From Alphaproteobacteria bacterium (GTDB lineage Bacteria; Pseudomonadota; Alphaproteobacteria; Micropepsales; Micropepsaceae): 64,000 nt of DNA. The translations under genes and the position numbers were made by a program. Location of the stretch: NCBI GenBank assembly GCA_028865545.1, contig JAGWJY010000005.1:43787-107786 (forward strand). Reading direction: 5' to 3'. The notes under the pieces are model-generated. The model did no database searches. It was given only the letters and a program-made list of their open reading frames with translations, and was not told where the DNA came from. Positions 40,977 through 53,148 of the stretch are shown one piece after another (positions within the stretch are counted from its first letter, which is position 1; every line of letters starts with the position of its first letter).

Positions 40977-41897
40977 TCAGCCCGCATCCAGCGTGCCGTC
41001 CGCAGCCGGCGCAAACGGACGGATACGCAAGCGCTTGACGCGCCTCGGATCGGCCTCGAGCACTTCAAAATCGTAACCGGCAGGATGGGCGACGATCTCA
41101 CCGCGTTGCGGCACGCGCCCCAACAGCGAGACGACAAGCCCGCCAAGTGTGTCGATGTCGGCCTGCGTTTCATCGAGAGGAAACGCTATACCGGTCTCAT
41201 TCCTGAAATCCTCCAGATCGATACGGGCGTCAGCGACGAAGCCGCCACCGGCCACCGGGCGGGCGTGCGGCGATTCCTCGTCATGTTCGTCGGCAATGTC
41301 GCCGACGATCTCTTCGATGATGTCTTCGATGGAAACCAAGCCGTCGGTACCGCCGTACTCGTCGATCACCAATGCCAAATGTGTATGCGTCGTCTGCATC
41401 TTCAGCAGCAGATCCAGCACGGGCATCGAAGGCGGTGCGAACAGGATATCGTGCTTGATGCTGGCGATCGGCGCCTCGCGCAACTGGAAGCGCCCATCCC
41501 CTTCGGATTCCAACAATTCCAGGACGCTCTTGAGATGCACCAATCCGGTGGGATCGTCGAGCGTCTCACGGTAGACGGGCAGGCGCGAGTGCTGCGCCTC
41601 GCGAAAGAGCACGACAAGGTCGGCGAGCGAGGTTTTTTCCTCCGCCGCGACGATGTCGGCGCGCGGCACCATGACGTCTTTCACGCGCAGCTCGCCGAAT
41701 TTCAGAATATTGGCGAGCATCGTCCGCTCTTGAGCGGACAGCGCCGGACTTTGCCGATCGCTTTCCTCGATAACCTCCTCGAGGCTTTCGCGAAATGCGG
41801 CAGCAGCCTGATCGCCGCGCAACAACAGCGCCAGACGTTTCAGCAAGGAGGGCGCCTTCTCTTCTGCGACAAGAATGACAGGTTTGGTATCGCTCAT
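40977..41897 (-). CDS. CorC/HlyC-family CBS-domain protein
   Basis: VKDVMVPRADIVAAEEKTSLADLVVLFREAQHSRLPVYRETLDDPTGLVHLKSVL; VIDEYGGTDGLVSIEDIIEEIVGDI. Confidence 0.93.
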   Translation of the reverse strand: MSDTKPVILVAEEKAPSLLKRLALLLRGDQAAAAFRESLEEVIEESDRQSPALSAQERTMLANILKFGELRVKDVMVPRADIVAAEEKTSLADLVVLFREAQHSRLPVYRETLDDPTGLVHLKSVLELLESEGDGRFQLREAPIASIKHDILFAPPSMPVLDLLLKMQTTHTHLALVIDEYGGTDGLVSIEDIIEEIVGDIADEHDEESPHARPVAGGGFVADARIDLEDFRNETGIAFPLDETQADIDTLGGLVVSLLGRVPQRGEIVAHPAGYDFEVLEADPRRVKRLRIRPFAPAADGTLDAG

Positions 41898-41902
41898 AAC
41901 CT

Positions 41903-42357
41903 TCAGGCGACCTTTCGTCCGTAAGGATCTGCGATGCCGAGAACTTTGAGAATTTTCGTTTCCAGCGATTCCATGGCTTTTGCCTGGCGTGCCGTCTGGT
42001 GATCAAAACCGAGAAGATGCAAGACGCCATGCACCACCAGATGCGTGGCGTGGTCGGCGAGATTCTTGCCGGCAGCCTTGGCCTCCGTCGCCGTGACGCC
42101 ATAGGCGACGGCAACGTCGCCCAGATAACCCGCGGCAATCGCCACCGACGGAAAGGACAAAACATTCGTCGGTTTGTCTTTGCCGCGGAAGGACAAATTC
42201 AGCGCGTGCAGATGCTTGTCCCCGGTCAGCAGGATCACCAGGGAGGCGTCCGGATCAGCGCCGCCGCGCACAAGTGCCAAGCCGGCCGCGCGCTTCAGGC
42301 GGGCGCCGAGACCCCGCGTCTTCCGCCATTTCGCATCTTGAATTAAGAGCGTGATGC

Positions 42358-42361
<4 letters not shown>
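41903..42361 (-). CDS. ybeY: Endoribonuclease/rRNA maturation factor YbeY
   Basis: LNLSFRGKDKPTNVLSFP; HLVVHGVLHLLGFDHQ (HGxLHLxGyDH-type). Confidence 0.94.
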
Positions 42362-43382
<1,021 letters not shown>

Positions 43383-43386
<4 letters not shown>

Positions 43387-44738
43387 TGCACGAGCACCTT
43401 CTCGACGGGCAGCGTCAGAGCGCCTTTGAGACTGTTGGCAAGAGCCGCCTCGATGCGCACATCGACGATCCGTCCGATCAAAGACGCCGCGCCGTCGACG
43501 TGAACCGGCTGAAGGTATGGCGTCCGCCCCACGGCCTGTCCTTCCCTTCGCCCTGGTTTCTCAAACAGGACGGGCAGAATACGCCCGGCACAAGCTGCAT
43601 TAAAGGCATCCTGCTGGGCGCTTAAGAGCGCCTGCAAGGCCTGAAGGCGCGCATCCTTCACGTCTTCCGGAATCTGCTTGCTCGCGGCCGCGGCCGGCGT
43701 TCCCGGACGCGCACTGTATTTGAACGAGAATGCCTGGGCATAGCCGACATCGCGCACCAGCGACATGGTCGCCTCAAAATCCTTGTCCGTCTCGCCGGGA
43801 AATCCGACGATGAAATCGGAAGACAGCGCGATGTCGGGACGCGCGCTGCGGAAGCGCTCGACCAGACGGAGATAGTCACCGGCGGCGTGCTGACGGTTCA
43901 TCGCCTGCAAAATGCTGTCCGAGCCGGACTGCACCGGCAGATGCAGATAGGGCATCAGCAGGCCGATATCGCGATGCGCGGCGATCAAATCGTCGCTCAT
44001 GTCGCGCGGATGGCTCGTCATGTACCGCAACCGTTGCAGCCCTGCGATCTGCGCCAGCGCGCCGATGAGGCGGGCAAGCGACCAGACCTCGCCGTCCGGC
44101 CCCGGGCCGCGATAGGCATTGACGTTCTGTCCCAGCAAGGTGATTTCACGCGCGCCTTTGGCCACAAGGTCTTCGGCCTCCGCCACGACATGCGCGACCG
44201 GGCGCGAAAATTCGCTGCCTCGCGTATAGGGCACGACGCAGAAGCTGCAGAACTTGTCGCAACCTTCCTGCACCGTGAGAAAAGCGGCCGGCCCGACGCC
44301 GGCGCTGTTTTCCGGCAGGGCGTCGAACTTGGCTTCGGCGGGAAAATCGGTTTCCAAGGCATGCCCGGCGCCGCGCGCAAGCCTGGCGATCATCTCGGGC
44401 AGACGGTGATAGGATTGCGGACCGACCACCAAATCGACGGCGCTCTGGCGTGCGAGAATCTCGGCGCCTTCGGCCTGCGCCACGCAACCGGCGACCGCGA
44501 TCATCATGCTTCCGCCGCCGCGCTGTCTGGCATCCTTCACTTTTTTGAGACGGCCGAGTTCGGAATAGATTTTCTCGGCAGCTTTTTCGCGGATGTGGCA
44601 GGTGTTGAGGATCACCATATCGGCATCCTCCGGCACATCCGTCGGGCCATAGCCGAGCGGCGCCAAAAGATCCGCCATACGGGCGGAATCGTAGACGTTC
44701 ATCTGGCAGCCATAGGTTTTGATGAACAGCTTTTTCAT
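43383..44738 (-). CDS. miaB: tRNA-2-methylthio-N6-dimethylallyladenosine synthase
   Basis: [64 protein letters not shown] domain end. Confidence 0.96.
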
Positions 44739-44798
44739 GACGGGCGGTTATCGGCGATAGGTCGCCAGAACACAAGAAATCCCGGCGGCGGGCCTCGA

Positions 44799-45647
44799 TC
44801 AGGCCGCGGATTCCACAGAAACATTGTCGGATGTGGGCCCGTTCGCGACTTGCCGTCCACCCGCCAGGGCCCGCCTCAGCCCGCTGCGGATCGTTGTCTC
44901 GGCCAGGGCCGAAATCTTCTTGCGCCCTCCGACACCGTCGACGGTGATCGGTGCATGATACTCGACGACGACATCCAAGGGGCCAGCCGCCAGCATTTCC
45001 CACAGGTGCGGCAGCAGTTCCATGTCGCCGTACCAGGCGTAGAGCGGACGATCCTCCCGTCCCATCGGCATGCCATGGATGCCGACATAGGAGATCGAAA
45101 CCGGCTGCACCGGCACATATTGCGGACGGCCGGCGGCGTCGGTCCCTACCTCGGCCTCCGTTGCACCCATCAATGCGCTCTTGAACGCGACAACGCGATT
45201 GCCGTCGGTCGACGTGCCTTCGGGGAACAACACCAGCGCGTCGCCATCATGCAGGCGATCACGGATGATGTCGCGCGCCTCACCCGTTCGGGCGCGCTTT
45301 TCACGATCGACATAAACCGTCTCCTGCAGACGAGTCAGCGTTCCGAACAGCGGCCATGTCGAGACGTCCCGACGCCCGATGAAAGATACACGCGCTGTTG
45401 CCGACAGGATCAGGATATCGAGATAGGACGTATGGTTGGCCACCATCAGGACGCCACGGTCCTGGATCGGTTTACCGATGACCGTGACGCGGATGTCGAA
45501 CAACCGGCAAAGCAGTTTGTGGAAGCGGTTGGGAAAGGTTCTGCGCTGCTGCAGTTTGAAACGCACCGCCAAAAACTGCCAGGGCATGCTGGCGAGCGTC
45601 AGAATCAAAAAAATTACGAGAACGACGATCGCGCGCAGCTGAGGCAT
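44799..45647 (-). CDS. 1-acyl-sn-glycerol-3-phosphate acyltransferase (PlsC-like)
   Basis: GVLMVANHTSYLDILIL (NHxSxxD), LVLFPEGTSTDGNRV. Confidence 0.9.
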   Translation of the reverse strand: MPQLRAIVVLVIFLILTLASMPWQFLAVRFKLQQRRTFPNRFHKLLCRLFDIRVTVIGKPIQDRGVLMVANHTSYLDILILSATARVSFIGRRDVSTWPLFGTLTRLQETVYVDREKRARTGEARDIIRDRLHDGDALVLFPEGTSTDGNRVVAFKSALMGATEAEVGTDAAGRPQYVPVQPVSISYVGIHGMPMGREDRPLYAWYGDMELLPHLWEMLAAGPLDVVVEYHAPITVDGVGGRKKISALAETTIRSGLRRALAGGRQVANGPTSDNVSVESAA

Positions 45648-45656
45648 AATGGCTTG

Positions 45657-46067
45657 TCAGCGTGGCTTTCTCGGCACGCCGTAGAGTTCGAGGCGGTGGT
45701 CGATGAGTTCGAAGCCGAGCTCTTCCGCCACGCGACGCTGCAAGCGTTCGATTTCTTCGTTGCGGAACTCAATGACGCTGCCCGAATGCACATCGATCAG
45801 ATGGTCGTGATGCGATTCCGGAATTTCCTCATACCGGGAGCGTCCGTCACGGAAATCATGCCGCTCCAGGATACCAGCGTCTTCGAACAGCTTCACCGTG
45901 CGATAGACGGTGGCGATGGAGATGTGCGGATCCAGCGCCGAGGCGCGGCGGTAGAGTTCTTCCGCATCGGGATGATCAGCGGCATCCGACAGCACGCGCG
46001 CAATGATCCGGCGCTGCTCGGTCATCCGCAGTCCCTTGTCGACGCAAAGTTTCTCGATCCTGGTCAC
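45657..46067 (-). CDS. Fur-family transcriptional regulator
   Basis: KGLRMTEQRRIIARVLSDAADHPDAEELYRRASALDPHISIATVYRTVKLFEDAGILERHDF. Confidence 0.93.
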   Translation of the reverse strand: MTRIEKLCVDKGLRMTEQRRIIARVLSDAADHPDAEELYRRASALDPHISIATVYRTVKLFEDAGILERHDFRDGRSRYEEIPESHHDHLIDVHSGSVIEFRNEEIERLQRRVAEELGFELIDHRLELYGVPRKPR

Positions 46068-46116
46068 GTTTTTCCCCTTGCTCCATTGAGGGCGATTCTA
46101 GTCGAGTTCACGGAGC

Positions 46117-46572
46117 TTACAGCCAAATCAGGGGAAGTTTCACACTCAAAATCACCGCATCCCCCCCATCGCCGACCTTGTCGCCATAGTAGCCCCGGCG
46201 GCGGGCCACTTCGGCAAATCCAAGCCGAATATACAGCGCTTTTGCGGCTTCATTGGCTTGGGCGACCTCCAAAAACATTGTCTCCGCACCCATCTGCCGC
46301 GCCTTCTCCGCCGCCGCGCGGAGCAAAATTGTACCGATGCCGCGTCGTCGCGCCGCAGGCACCACTGCGAGCGTCAGGACTTCGGCCTCGTCTCCGGCGA
46401 CGCGCGCAAGAATGAACCCGCCGACATCACCGTCGACAAGATACGCGTAAGTGCCTGGCTGCGCCATCAGCCGCGCTATCCAGTCGGCACTCCACAAATC
46501 GGTGAAGGACGTTGCATGCAACCGGGCTAGGATATCCACGTCACACGGATGGGTAAGCAGGACCGGCGTCAT
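46117..46572 (-). CDS. rimI: Ribosomal-protein-alanine N-acetyltransferase
   Basis: EVLTLAVVPAARRRGIGTILLRAAAEKARQMGAETMFLEVAQANEAAKALYIRLGF; adjacent to tsaB. Confidence 0.9.
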   Translation of the reverse strand: MTPVLLTHPCDVDILARLHATSFTDLWSADWIARLMAQPGTYAYLVDGDVGGFILARVAGDEAEVLTLAVVPAARRRGIGTILLRAAAEKARQMGAETMFLEVAQANEAAKALYIRLGFAEVARRRGYYGDKVGDGGDAVILSVKLPLIWL

Positions 46573-47231
46573 GATCTGGCTGCGGGCAGTTTTGCATCCG
46601 GCGCACGCAGATAAAGCGGACGGGGCACGAGTCCCGTCGGTTCAAGTCGCGCGCCGAGACGAGCGACCCATATGGCGTTCGGTGCGATGACCGCCGACAG
46701 GCGCACCGCTTTGCCGCAGGCGCGCAGCGCCTCAGCCATGCGCGCTGCCGCGGTGCCGGCCAGAACAGTATCCGCCGTTGCGGCCGCCAGAAGAGCCCGT
46801 GCGCCTTCGAATGTTTCCAGACGTGCGCTCGAGGGCATGCCTTCGCCGAGGATTTCGAGGTAGACCTCGTCGCGGCGCGCATCGTGAACCGCCGCGGCGA
46901 CCGATATACCTGTTTCGCTGCGCGCCTGCTCCGCCATCGCAGCAAGGCTTGTGACGCCGGTCAACGGCTTGCCGAGCGCGAGGCGAAGACCGCGCATGAA
47001 GGCGAGGCCGACGCGCTGGCCGGTGAATGTTCCGGGGCCGACGGTCACGGCAAGTCTGTCCAAGGCGGGAAACGTCTCGCCCGCTTCGCCCATCACAGCC
47101 TGGACCATGGGCGCCAACGCTTCGGCGTGGCCGCGTTCCATGACCTCGTAGCGGTGCGCGAGCACACGCTCGTCTTCCAGAAGAGCGGCGGAGCAGGCAC
47201 CCAACGCGGTATCGACGGCGAGAATTTTCAC
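46569..47231 (-). CDS. tsaB: tRNA threonylcarbamoyladenosine biosynthesis protein TsaB
   Basis: MKILAVDTALGACSAALL, HAEALAPMVQAVM, VTVGPGTFTGQRVGLAFMRGL. Confidence 0.95.
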   Translation of the reverse strand: MKILAVDTALGACSAALLEDERVLAHRYEVMERGHAEALAPMVQAVMGEAGETFPALDRLAVTVGPGTFTGQRVGLAFMRGLRLALGKPLTGVTSLAAMAEQARSETGISVAAAVHDARRDEVYLEILGEGMPSSARLETFEGARALLAAATADTVLAGTAAARMAEALRACGKAVRLSAVIAPNAIWVARLGARLEPTGLVPRPLYLRAPDAKLPAARS

Positions 47232-47243
47232 GTCCGCCCGTCC

Positions 47244-47849
47244 TCAGACAATCTTGCAGGCCTCGTCAAAGGACAGACGCGGACCGCGTTCGCGAAGATG
47301 CGCCGGGTCGCCATAGCCGAGATTGCACAGAAAGTTCGACTTTACCGCCGTGCCCGCGAAGAATTCGCGGTCGACGCCTTCATTGTTGAACCCCGACATC
47401 GGACCGCAGTCGAGCCCCAAGGCTCGCGCGGCGACGACGAAATAGCCGCCCTGGATGGAACCGTTGCGGAACGCCGTTTTCTCCACGTGCTTGGGCTCCT
47501 TGAACCAGTCCTTGGCATTGGGACTTTGCGGATAGAGCTTGGGAACGTGGCGCACGAAGTCGAGATCGTAACCGATGATCGCCGTGGCGGGCGCTTCCAT
47601 CGTCTGACGCACATTGCCGGCATCGAGATGCGGTTTCAGACGCTCTTTCGCTTCCTTCGAGACGACGAACGCAACGCGCGCCGGGCTGACATTGGCGCTG
47701 GTCGGACCCCAGCGCATCAGATCGTAGATCGCCATCAGCAGCGCCGGGCTGATCGGCTTGTCCTGCCAATGCCTGTGCGTGCGCGCGTTGCGGAAGATCG
47801 TGTCGAGTGCTTCATCGTTGACGGCGTGTGACACGGCGCGCTCCTTCAA
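47244..47849 (-). CDS. Nitroreductase family, malonic semialdehyde reductase RutE-like
   Basis: LMAIYDLMRWGPTSANVSPARVAFVVSKEAKERL; ALGLDCGPMSGFNNEGVDREFF; ends RLSFDEACKIV. A GTG at 47834 is an alternative start. Confidence 0.88.
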   Translation of the reverse strand: MKERAVSHAVNDEALDTIFRNARTHRHWQDKPISPALLMAIYDLMRWGPTSANVSPARVAFVVSKEAKERLKPHLDAGNVRQTMEAPATAIIGYDLDFVRHVPKLYPQSPNAKDWFKEPKHVEKTAFRNGSIQGGYFVVAARALGLDCGPMSGFNNEGVDREFFAGTAVKSNFLCNLGYGDPAHLRERGPRLSFDEACKIV

Positions 47850-47891
47850 GCGAATCGATGCGAGGCAAAAGTCGCAGAAAATGACCTGGGA

Positions 47892-48449
47892 TCAAACCGC
47901 TTCGACGGCGCTCACTTCAGGCACGTAATGCCGCAACATGTTTTCGATGCCGTTCTTCAACGTCATGGTCGAGGACGGACAACCGGCGCAGGAACCGCGC
48001 ATGTGCAGGAAGACAATGCCGGTCTTGTCGTCGAAGCCCTTGAAGATGATGTCGCCGCCGTCCTGCGCCACGGCCGGACGCACCCGGGTTTCGATCAAAT
48101 CCTTGATCTGCGCGACGATTTCATCGTCATCGCCGCTCGGGACGTCATCGGTTTCTTCGGCGGGGCCTTCGATCAGCGGCAGACCGCGCGTGAAATGCTC
48201 CATGATGGCGCCGAGAATGGCGGGCTTCAGGTGTTTCCAGTCGCCGTCCGTCTTGGTCACCGAGATGAAATCGGCGCCGAAAAAGACGCGTCCGACCTCC
48301 GGAGTCTCGAACAGCGCACGCGCCAACGGCGAACGCTGGGCCGCCTCGCGCGACGGAAAATCGGCGACAGCGCTCTCTCCCATGACCTCAAGGCCGGGCA
48401 GGAACTTCAGCGTCGCCGGGTTTGGCGTGGATTCGGTCTGGATGAACAT
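47892..48449 (-). CDS. NifU family Fe-S scaffold protein (Nfu type)
   Basis: [75 protein letters not shown]. Confidence 0.95.
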   Translation of the reverse strand: MFIQTESTPNPATLKFLPGLEVMGESAVADFPSREAAQRSPLARALFETPEVGRVFFGADFISVTKTDGDWKHLKPAILGAIMEHFTRGLPLIEGPAEETDDVPSGDDDEIVAQIKDLIETRVRPAVAQDGGDIIFKGFDDKTGIVFLHMRGSCAGCPSSTMTLKNGIENMLRHYVPEVSAVEAV

Positions 48450-48516
48450 GGTCTTCTTTCTGGAGCCGTTCCAATCTAACTTTAGATGGACCCGAACCGC
48501 CCGCAGATCAAGGCGG

Positions 48517-48738
48517 CTAGAAGTCCGAGATGATGCCCTTTTTTTCCCAATCGCCATAACGGGTTGGCTCGGGACCGGATTGTCCACCCTGCTCGGGTGG
48601 GAGTCTTTCGCCCCTTGGTGCGCTATTGCGGCGGGCCTCGGCCTCGGCAAGGGCGCGTTTGGCCGCCTCGGCGATCCGCGCCTTAACCACGCGCGCCGGC
48701 GTCTTGGCCGGCTGTTCCAATGCTTTCCGTTTTGTCAT
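48517..48738 (-). CDS. DUF1674 family (SdhAF4-like succinate dehydrogenase assembly factor)
   Basis: Small protein ending [19 protein letters not shown], a DUF1674 signature; ATG at 48738. Confidence 0.88.
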   Translation of the reverse strand: MTKRKALEQPAKTPARVVKARIAEAAKRALAEAEARRNSAPRGERLPPEQGGQSGPEPTRYGDWEKKGIISDF

Positions 48739-48808
48739 CGTCCCGACCGCTTGACCTGCCTGCCACGAACCATACATCACCCTTGCCACAGATGGAGGGC
48801 GCCCGCCC

Positions 48809-49669
48809 GTGAATACGCTGCGAACCGGATTGTTGATGGCCGGACTGACGGGACTTTTCGTCACGGTCGGCTTTCTGATCGGCGGCCCGACGGGCATGAC
48901 CATCGCCTTTCTGTTTGCCGTCGGCATGAATCTCTTTGCCTATTGGAATTCGGACAAAGCGGTCCTCGCCATGTATGGCGCGCGGGAAGTCGACGAGCGA
49001 ACGGCGCCGCGGCTGGTCCAGCTTGTCCGCCAGTTGAGCCAGACCGCCGGGCTGCCGATGCCGAAGGTCTGCATTGTCGAAAATCCGCAACCCAATGCCT
49101 TTGCCACGGGACGCAACCCCGAACACGCCGCGGTGTGCGTGACCACGGGACTGCTTCAGCGTGTCAGCGATGAAGAATTGGCGGGCGTACTGTCGCACGA
49201 ACTCGGTCATGTGAAGAACCGCGATACGCTGACGATGACGATCACTGCAACCATCGCCGGTGCCGTCTCGATGCTGGCGAACTTTGCGTTCTTCTTTGGC
49301 GGCGATCGGCGCAACCCGCTGGGCTTTGTCGGCGTGTTGCTGGTCGCGATGCTGGCGCCCATTGCCGCCGTTCTCGTGCAAGCGACAATCAGCCGGACCC
49401 GTGAGTTCGAAGCGGACCGCGCCGGTGCGGAGATTTCCGGACGCCCGCTGTGGCTGGCTTCCGCCCTGGCCCAGTTGGAGCGCGCGGCGCAACTGACCGA
49501 CAATCCGCCGGCCGACGCCAATCCGGCGACGGCGCATATGTTCATCGTCAATCCGCTGCATGGCGGGTTGTCCGGCTTGTTCGCCAGCCATCCTTCCACG
49601 GAGGAGCGCATTGCGCGGCTGCGGGCCATGGCCGGAGCGCCGGCGAACACGCCCGGTCCCTGGGGATGA
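48809..49669 (+). CDS. htpX: Zinc metalloprotease HtpX
   Basis: [16 protein letters not shown]; four TM segments; [24 protein letters not shown]. Confidence 0.96.
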   Translation: MNTLRTGLLMAGLTGLFVTVGFLIGGPTGMTIAFLFAVGMNLFAYWNSDKAVLAMYGAREVDERTAPRLVQLVRQLSQTAGLPMPKVCIVENPQPNAFATGRNPEHAAVCVTTGLLQRVSDEELAGVLSHELGHVKNRDTLTMTITATIAGAVSMLANFAFFFGGDRRNPLGFVGVLLVAMLAPIAAVLVQATISRTREFEADRAGAEISGRPLWLASALAQLERAAQLTDNPPADANPATAHMFIVNPLHGGLSGLFASHPSTEERIARLRAMAGAPANTPGPWG

Positions 49670-50949
49670 GCGCACAAGGAATGCCGGCGCGGGCCGCGGC
49701 ACAAGCCGTTCTGTCCGATGTCTTGCGCAAGAGACGCCCGCTTGATGCGGCCTTGACGGCGACGACGTCGCTGGAAGCCCGCGATGCGGGATTTGCACGC
49801 GTCATCGCCAGCGAAACGCTGCGGCGCCTTGGTCAGCTCGAGGCGCTCATCCGCGCTTATGTGCCCAAGCCGCCTGCCCGCAATCGCGCTGGCGCCACGC
49901 CGGAAATCCTTCTGGCCGGCGCCTGCGAGTTGTTGTTCCTCGACGTTGCGGCCCACGCTGCCGTCGACGGCGCCAATCGTCTGGCGCAGGCGGACGACAA
50001 GGCGCTTCATTTCAAACCCCTGATCAACGCGGTGCTGCGCCGCGTGGCGCGCGAAGGCAAAGAGACGGCCGCGAGGCAAGACGCCGCCCGCCTCAATACA
50101 CCCGACTGGCTTTGGCAAAGATGGCTTGAGGCGTTTGGCGAAAAGACGACGCGGGCTATAGCCGCGGCGCATCTGGGCGTGCCGCCGCTCGACATTGTGA
50201 CGAAGGATATGCCGCCCAGCATTGCGGAAGCGGCACCGCTGTTCGGCAACGTCTGGCGCTGCCCCGAGCCGCTTCGCGTCGATGGCCTGCCGGGTTACCA
50301 AGACGGCGACTGGTGGGTGCAGGACGCAGCGGCGACCCTGCCGGCCAGTCTTCTCGGCGACGTCCGCGGCAGAGAGGTTATCGAGCTGTGCGCCGCGCCC
50401 GGCGGCAAGACCGCCCAACTCGCGGCGGCGGGCGCATATGTGACAGCCGTCGAACGCGATGAAATGCGCTTGGTGCGGCTGAAGGAAAATCTGCAACGGC
50501 TGCATCTCGATGCCCATTTGATCAACAAAGACGTTCGCGATTTTCATCCCGAGCATCCCGCGCCCTTCGTCCTGCTGGACGCGCCCTGCAGCGCCACCGG
50601 AACTATCCGGCGTCATCCCGAACTGCCTTGGATCAAAGGCGCCAGCGACGTGATGTCCTGCGCCCAGGCCGCCGGCGAATTGCTGGAGGCGGCCGCCGCG
50701 ATGACTGCGGTCGGTGGACTGCTGGTCTTTGCGGTGTGTTCCTTGGAACGCGAGGAGGGACCGGAGCAGATCGCGGACTTCCTGCGCCGCCGCACGGATT
50801 TCATGCGCGAACCGATCGCCGCGCAGGATATCTTCGGCTTGTCCGAAGCGATCGATGCCAACGGCGATCTGCGAACCCTGCCCTGCCATCTGGCTGAGAA
50901 AGGCGGCATGGACGGATTTTACGCCGCCCGCCTCAGGCGCCGGTCATAG
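49666..50949 (+). CDS. RsmB/NOP family 16S rRNA m5C methyltransferase
   Basis: NusB-like N-terminus; [52 protein letters not shown]. Confidence 0.92.
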   Translation: MSAQGMPARAAAQAVLSDVLRKRRPLDAALTATTSLEARDAGFARVIASETLRRLGQLEALIRAYVPKPPARNRAGATPEILLAGACELLFLDVAAHAAVDGANRLAQADDKALHFKPLINAVLRRVAREGKETAARQDAARLNTPDWLWQRWLEAFGEKTTRAIAAAHLGVPPLDIVTKDMPPSIAEAAPLFGNVWRCPEPLRVDGLPGYQDGDWWVQDAAATLPASLLGDVRGREVIELCAAPGGKTAQLAAAGAYVTAVERDEMRLVRLKENLQRLHLDAHLINKDVRDFHPEHPAPFVLLDAPCSATGTIRRHPELPWIKGASDVMSCAQAAGELLEAAAAMTAVGGLLVFAVCSLEREEGPEQIADFLRRRTDFMREPIAAQDIFGLSEAIDANGDLRTLPCHLAEKGGMDGFYAARLRRRS

Positions 50950-52977
50950 CCGGCCGAGGGCGTAGGCGATCGCCAGATAAATCTTGCCGGTATCCGCCGA
51001 AAGGATCGTCGAGGCGAGCAAACCGCCACCGTCGCCATCGCGGGCACGGGCGAGGAGCGCTTCGAACTCCTCCATATAGGCATTGGACGAATCGCGGAAC
51101 TGCGCGTTCTCGCGATAGAGCGTGGCGATGCGATGGACGGCATCGCCGTCGATAGACGCCGCCAGCCGGCGCGCAAAGATGCCGCGATCACCCGCCAGAT
51201 AGCGCCGCCATTCGTCTTCCTGCGGCGTGGTATCGGCGACAATCGCGTCGAGATCCACGGCCATGTCGGACAGCGCCGCCTGCAGTGCTCCGAGCGCTGC
51301 CGCCGCCGCCGGTTTCAGATCCTTGCGCACTTCGCCGGTTTCGGCGGCCGCCAGCAGCGTGCTCATCTGCCAGTTCTTGGGCTCGCCTTCGCCCGGCTTG
51401 CGCTTGGAACGCTGCGTGAGCTTGCGGGCCAAGCCGCGCAAACCGTCGGCGTCGGCTTCCACATGTTCTTCGGCCTTGCTCCGTGGTGCCGGTCTGGGAG
51501 CCGAACGGGCATGGATCGTCGAAAGCGTGCGGGCGGACAGATCGAGAATTTCTTCGGTTTCGGTGCGCACCATCTGGCGCACACGCTGCGCTTCCTGCTG
51601 GGCAATGCCGGGCAGCGTGAGAAGATGGCGTTCGACTTCTTCCACCGCCTTGGCCAGCGTGGTGCGGATTTCATTGGCTTCGGCGGACAGTTCGCCCGCC
51701 GTGCGCAACAACCTCTCGCATTCCGCCATGGCTTCGCCGACCAGGCCGCGTGTATCCGCTTTCGCCTGGCTGGCGGTTTCGCCGATCAGGGTTTGCGCCC
51801 CCGCGCCCGCTTCGCGCAGCGCGTTGATCAGATGCGCCAGCGTGGTGTTGGCCTCATCGCTGGTTTCCTTCAGCCGCTCCGCTTCGCGCGCGAAGCTTTG
51901 CGTCAGCTGGCCGGTACGCGTGCCTGCGTTGGCCATCAGGGTTTCGAGATGACGTTCCGCTTCGCCGGTGACCATCTCGAACTTCGCCGCCTCGCCGCCC
52001 AAGGCCGCGATGGCGTTTTCCATGGCTTCGCGTTCCGCCGACAAGGCGTTCTCGAAGGTGACGCTTTCGTCCTTCAAGCGCAGCATCAATTCGTTCATCG
52101 CCGCACGTTGCCGCTCCTGACGGCCGAGCACGAATTCGGCGCGCGCCATGGCGGCGTCGGCGACGGCTTCGATGCGCTTGGCCTGCTTGTCGAGTTCGAC
52201 GGCCGCAGCATGCGGTGCGTCGGCGGCGGCATTGGCGGCCTGCCGGAAGTTCGCCGACTGGGTGTCGAGCAGCTGGCCCGCCGTCTTGAGCGTTCCCTCG
52301 GCCGTTTCGATGACGGCCTTGAGCTGTGCGGCGCGCCCTGCCACCGTTTCACTGGCGCGCGAGGCGGCATCGGCGAGCGTGCCCGCCACGCCTTCGATGC
52401 GTTCGCGCTCCTGGATCAGACGCGCGGTGAGCGCTTCGCCGCGGATGTCGACGCGCGCGCCGGCTTCGTCCAGCGAGGCAATCTGATTTTCCAGCACGCT
52501 TTCCAAAGCGCGCAAGCGCGTGAAGGCACCATCGAGACCGGCATTGAGCGCATCGAGTTCGCGCCGCACCGCGCGGCCGAGACGAGCCGCGGTGCGCGAG
52601 GCGGTTTCGTCGGCCGAGAAAAGGCGGTCGGTCGCCTCGACCAGCGCTTCGGCGGCGACGCCCATCGATTGGCCGCGCGACAGCGCCCAGGCGGCGGCGA
52701 TGAACAGCAACGGCGGCACGAAGGTCGCCGCCACGAACAAGGCCAGTTCCTGAACGTCGAGCGCGGCAAGTCCTTTGGGACCGAAATAGCCCCACAGATA
52801 CGCGCCCGCTGCGCCCGCCCAAAAGGCGGAGAGCGTGAGCGCAAAGACCATCACGGCGAGGCTGAACCGCATGGTCGCGTTGGACCGCTGGCGGGCACGG
52901 GCATCCGCATCCCCGTCCAAAGGTTCGGCAGTCTGCAGCACGACGGGCTGATTGCGGTCGGACGCGGTGGTCGCCAT
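50944..52977 (-). CDS. Large coiled-coil membrane protein, possibly TipN-like polarity factor
   Basis: ~677 aa; two N-terminal TM segments (MVFALTLSAFWAGAAGAYLWGYF, LALFVAATFVPPLLFIAAAWAL) followed by ~400 aa of Ala/Glu/Arg-rich coiled coil. Confidence 0.6.
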   Translation of the reverse strand: MATTASDRNQPVVLQTAEPLDGDADARARQRSNATMRFSLAVMVFALTLSAFWAGAAGAYLWGYFGPKGLAALDVQELALFVAATFVPPLLFIAAAWALSRGQSMGVAAEALVEATDRLFSADETASRTAARLGRAVRRELDALNAGLDGAFTRLRALESVLENQIASLDEAGARVDIRGEALTARLIQERERIEGVAGTLADAASRASETVAGRAAQLKAVIETAEGTLKTAGQLLDTQSANFRQAANAAADAPHAAAVELDKQAKRIEAVADAAMARAEFVLGRQERQRAAMNELMLRLKDESVTFENALSAEREAMENAIAALGGEAAKFEMVTGEAERHLETLMANAGTRTGQLTQSFAREAERLKETSDEANTTLAHLINALREAGAGAQTLIGETASQAKADTRGLVGEAMAECERLLRTAGELSAEANEIRTTLAKAVEEVERHLLTLPGIAQQEAQRVRQMVRTETEEILDLSARTLSTIHARSAPRPAPRSKAEEHVEADADGLRGLARKLTQRSKRKPGEGEPKNWQMSTLLAAAETGEVRKDLKPAAAAALGALQAALSDMAVDLDAIVADTTPQEDEWRRYLAGDRGIFARRLAASIDGDAVHRIATLYRENAQFRDSSNAYMEEFEALLARARDGDGGGLLASTILSADTGKIYLAIAYALGRL

Positions 52978-53148
52978 GAACTTCCTCGGATTACGCTGAC
53001 GCTTGTGGAGCTTAACCATTCAAAGCCTTGAGCGCGAGCGATTCAGCCACTTTGTCCAAGGGATAATTGGCAAAAGGCTCGATATAATTTACGCTGTATA
53101 TTTAACTGCCGGACGCCTGTCCGGCGGACCTTGGAGAGGTGATCGGAC

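Noticed and set aside
43887-46415. 842-aa plus-strand ORF
   Set aside because: Antisense across miaB, plsC-like, fur-like and rimI, all of which have strong motifs; shadow ORF.
49207-50889. 560-aa minus-strand ORF
   Set aside because: Antisense to htpX and rsmB-like genes; shadow ORF.
51133-53031. 632-aa plus-strand ORF
   Set aside because: Antisense to the coiled-coil membrane protein; composition reflects reverse complement of Ala/Glu-rich codons.
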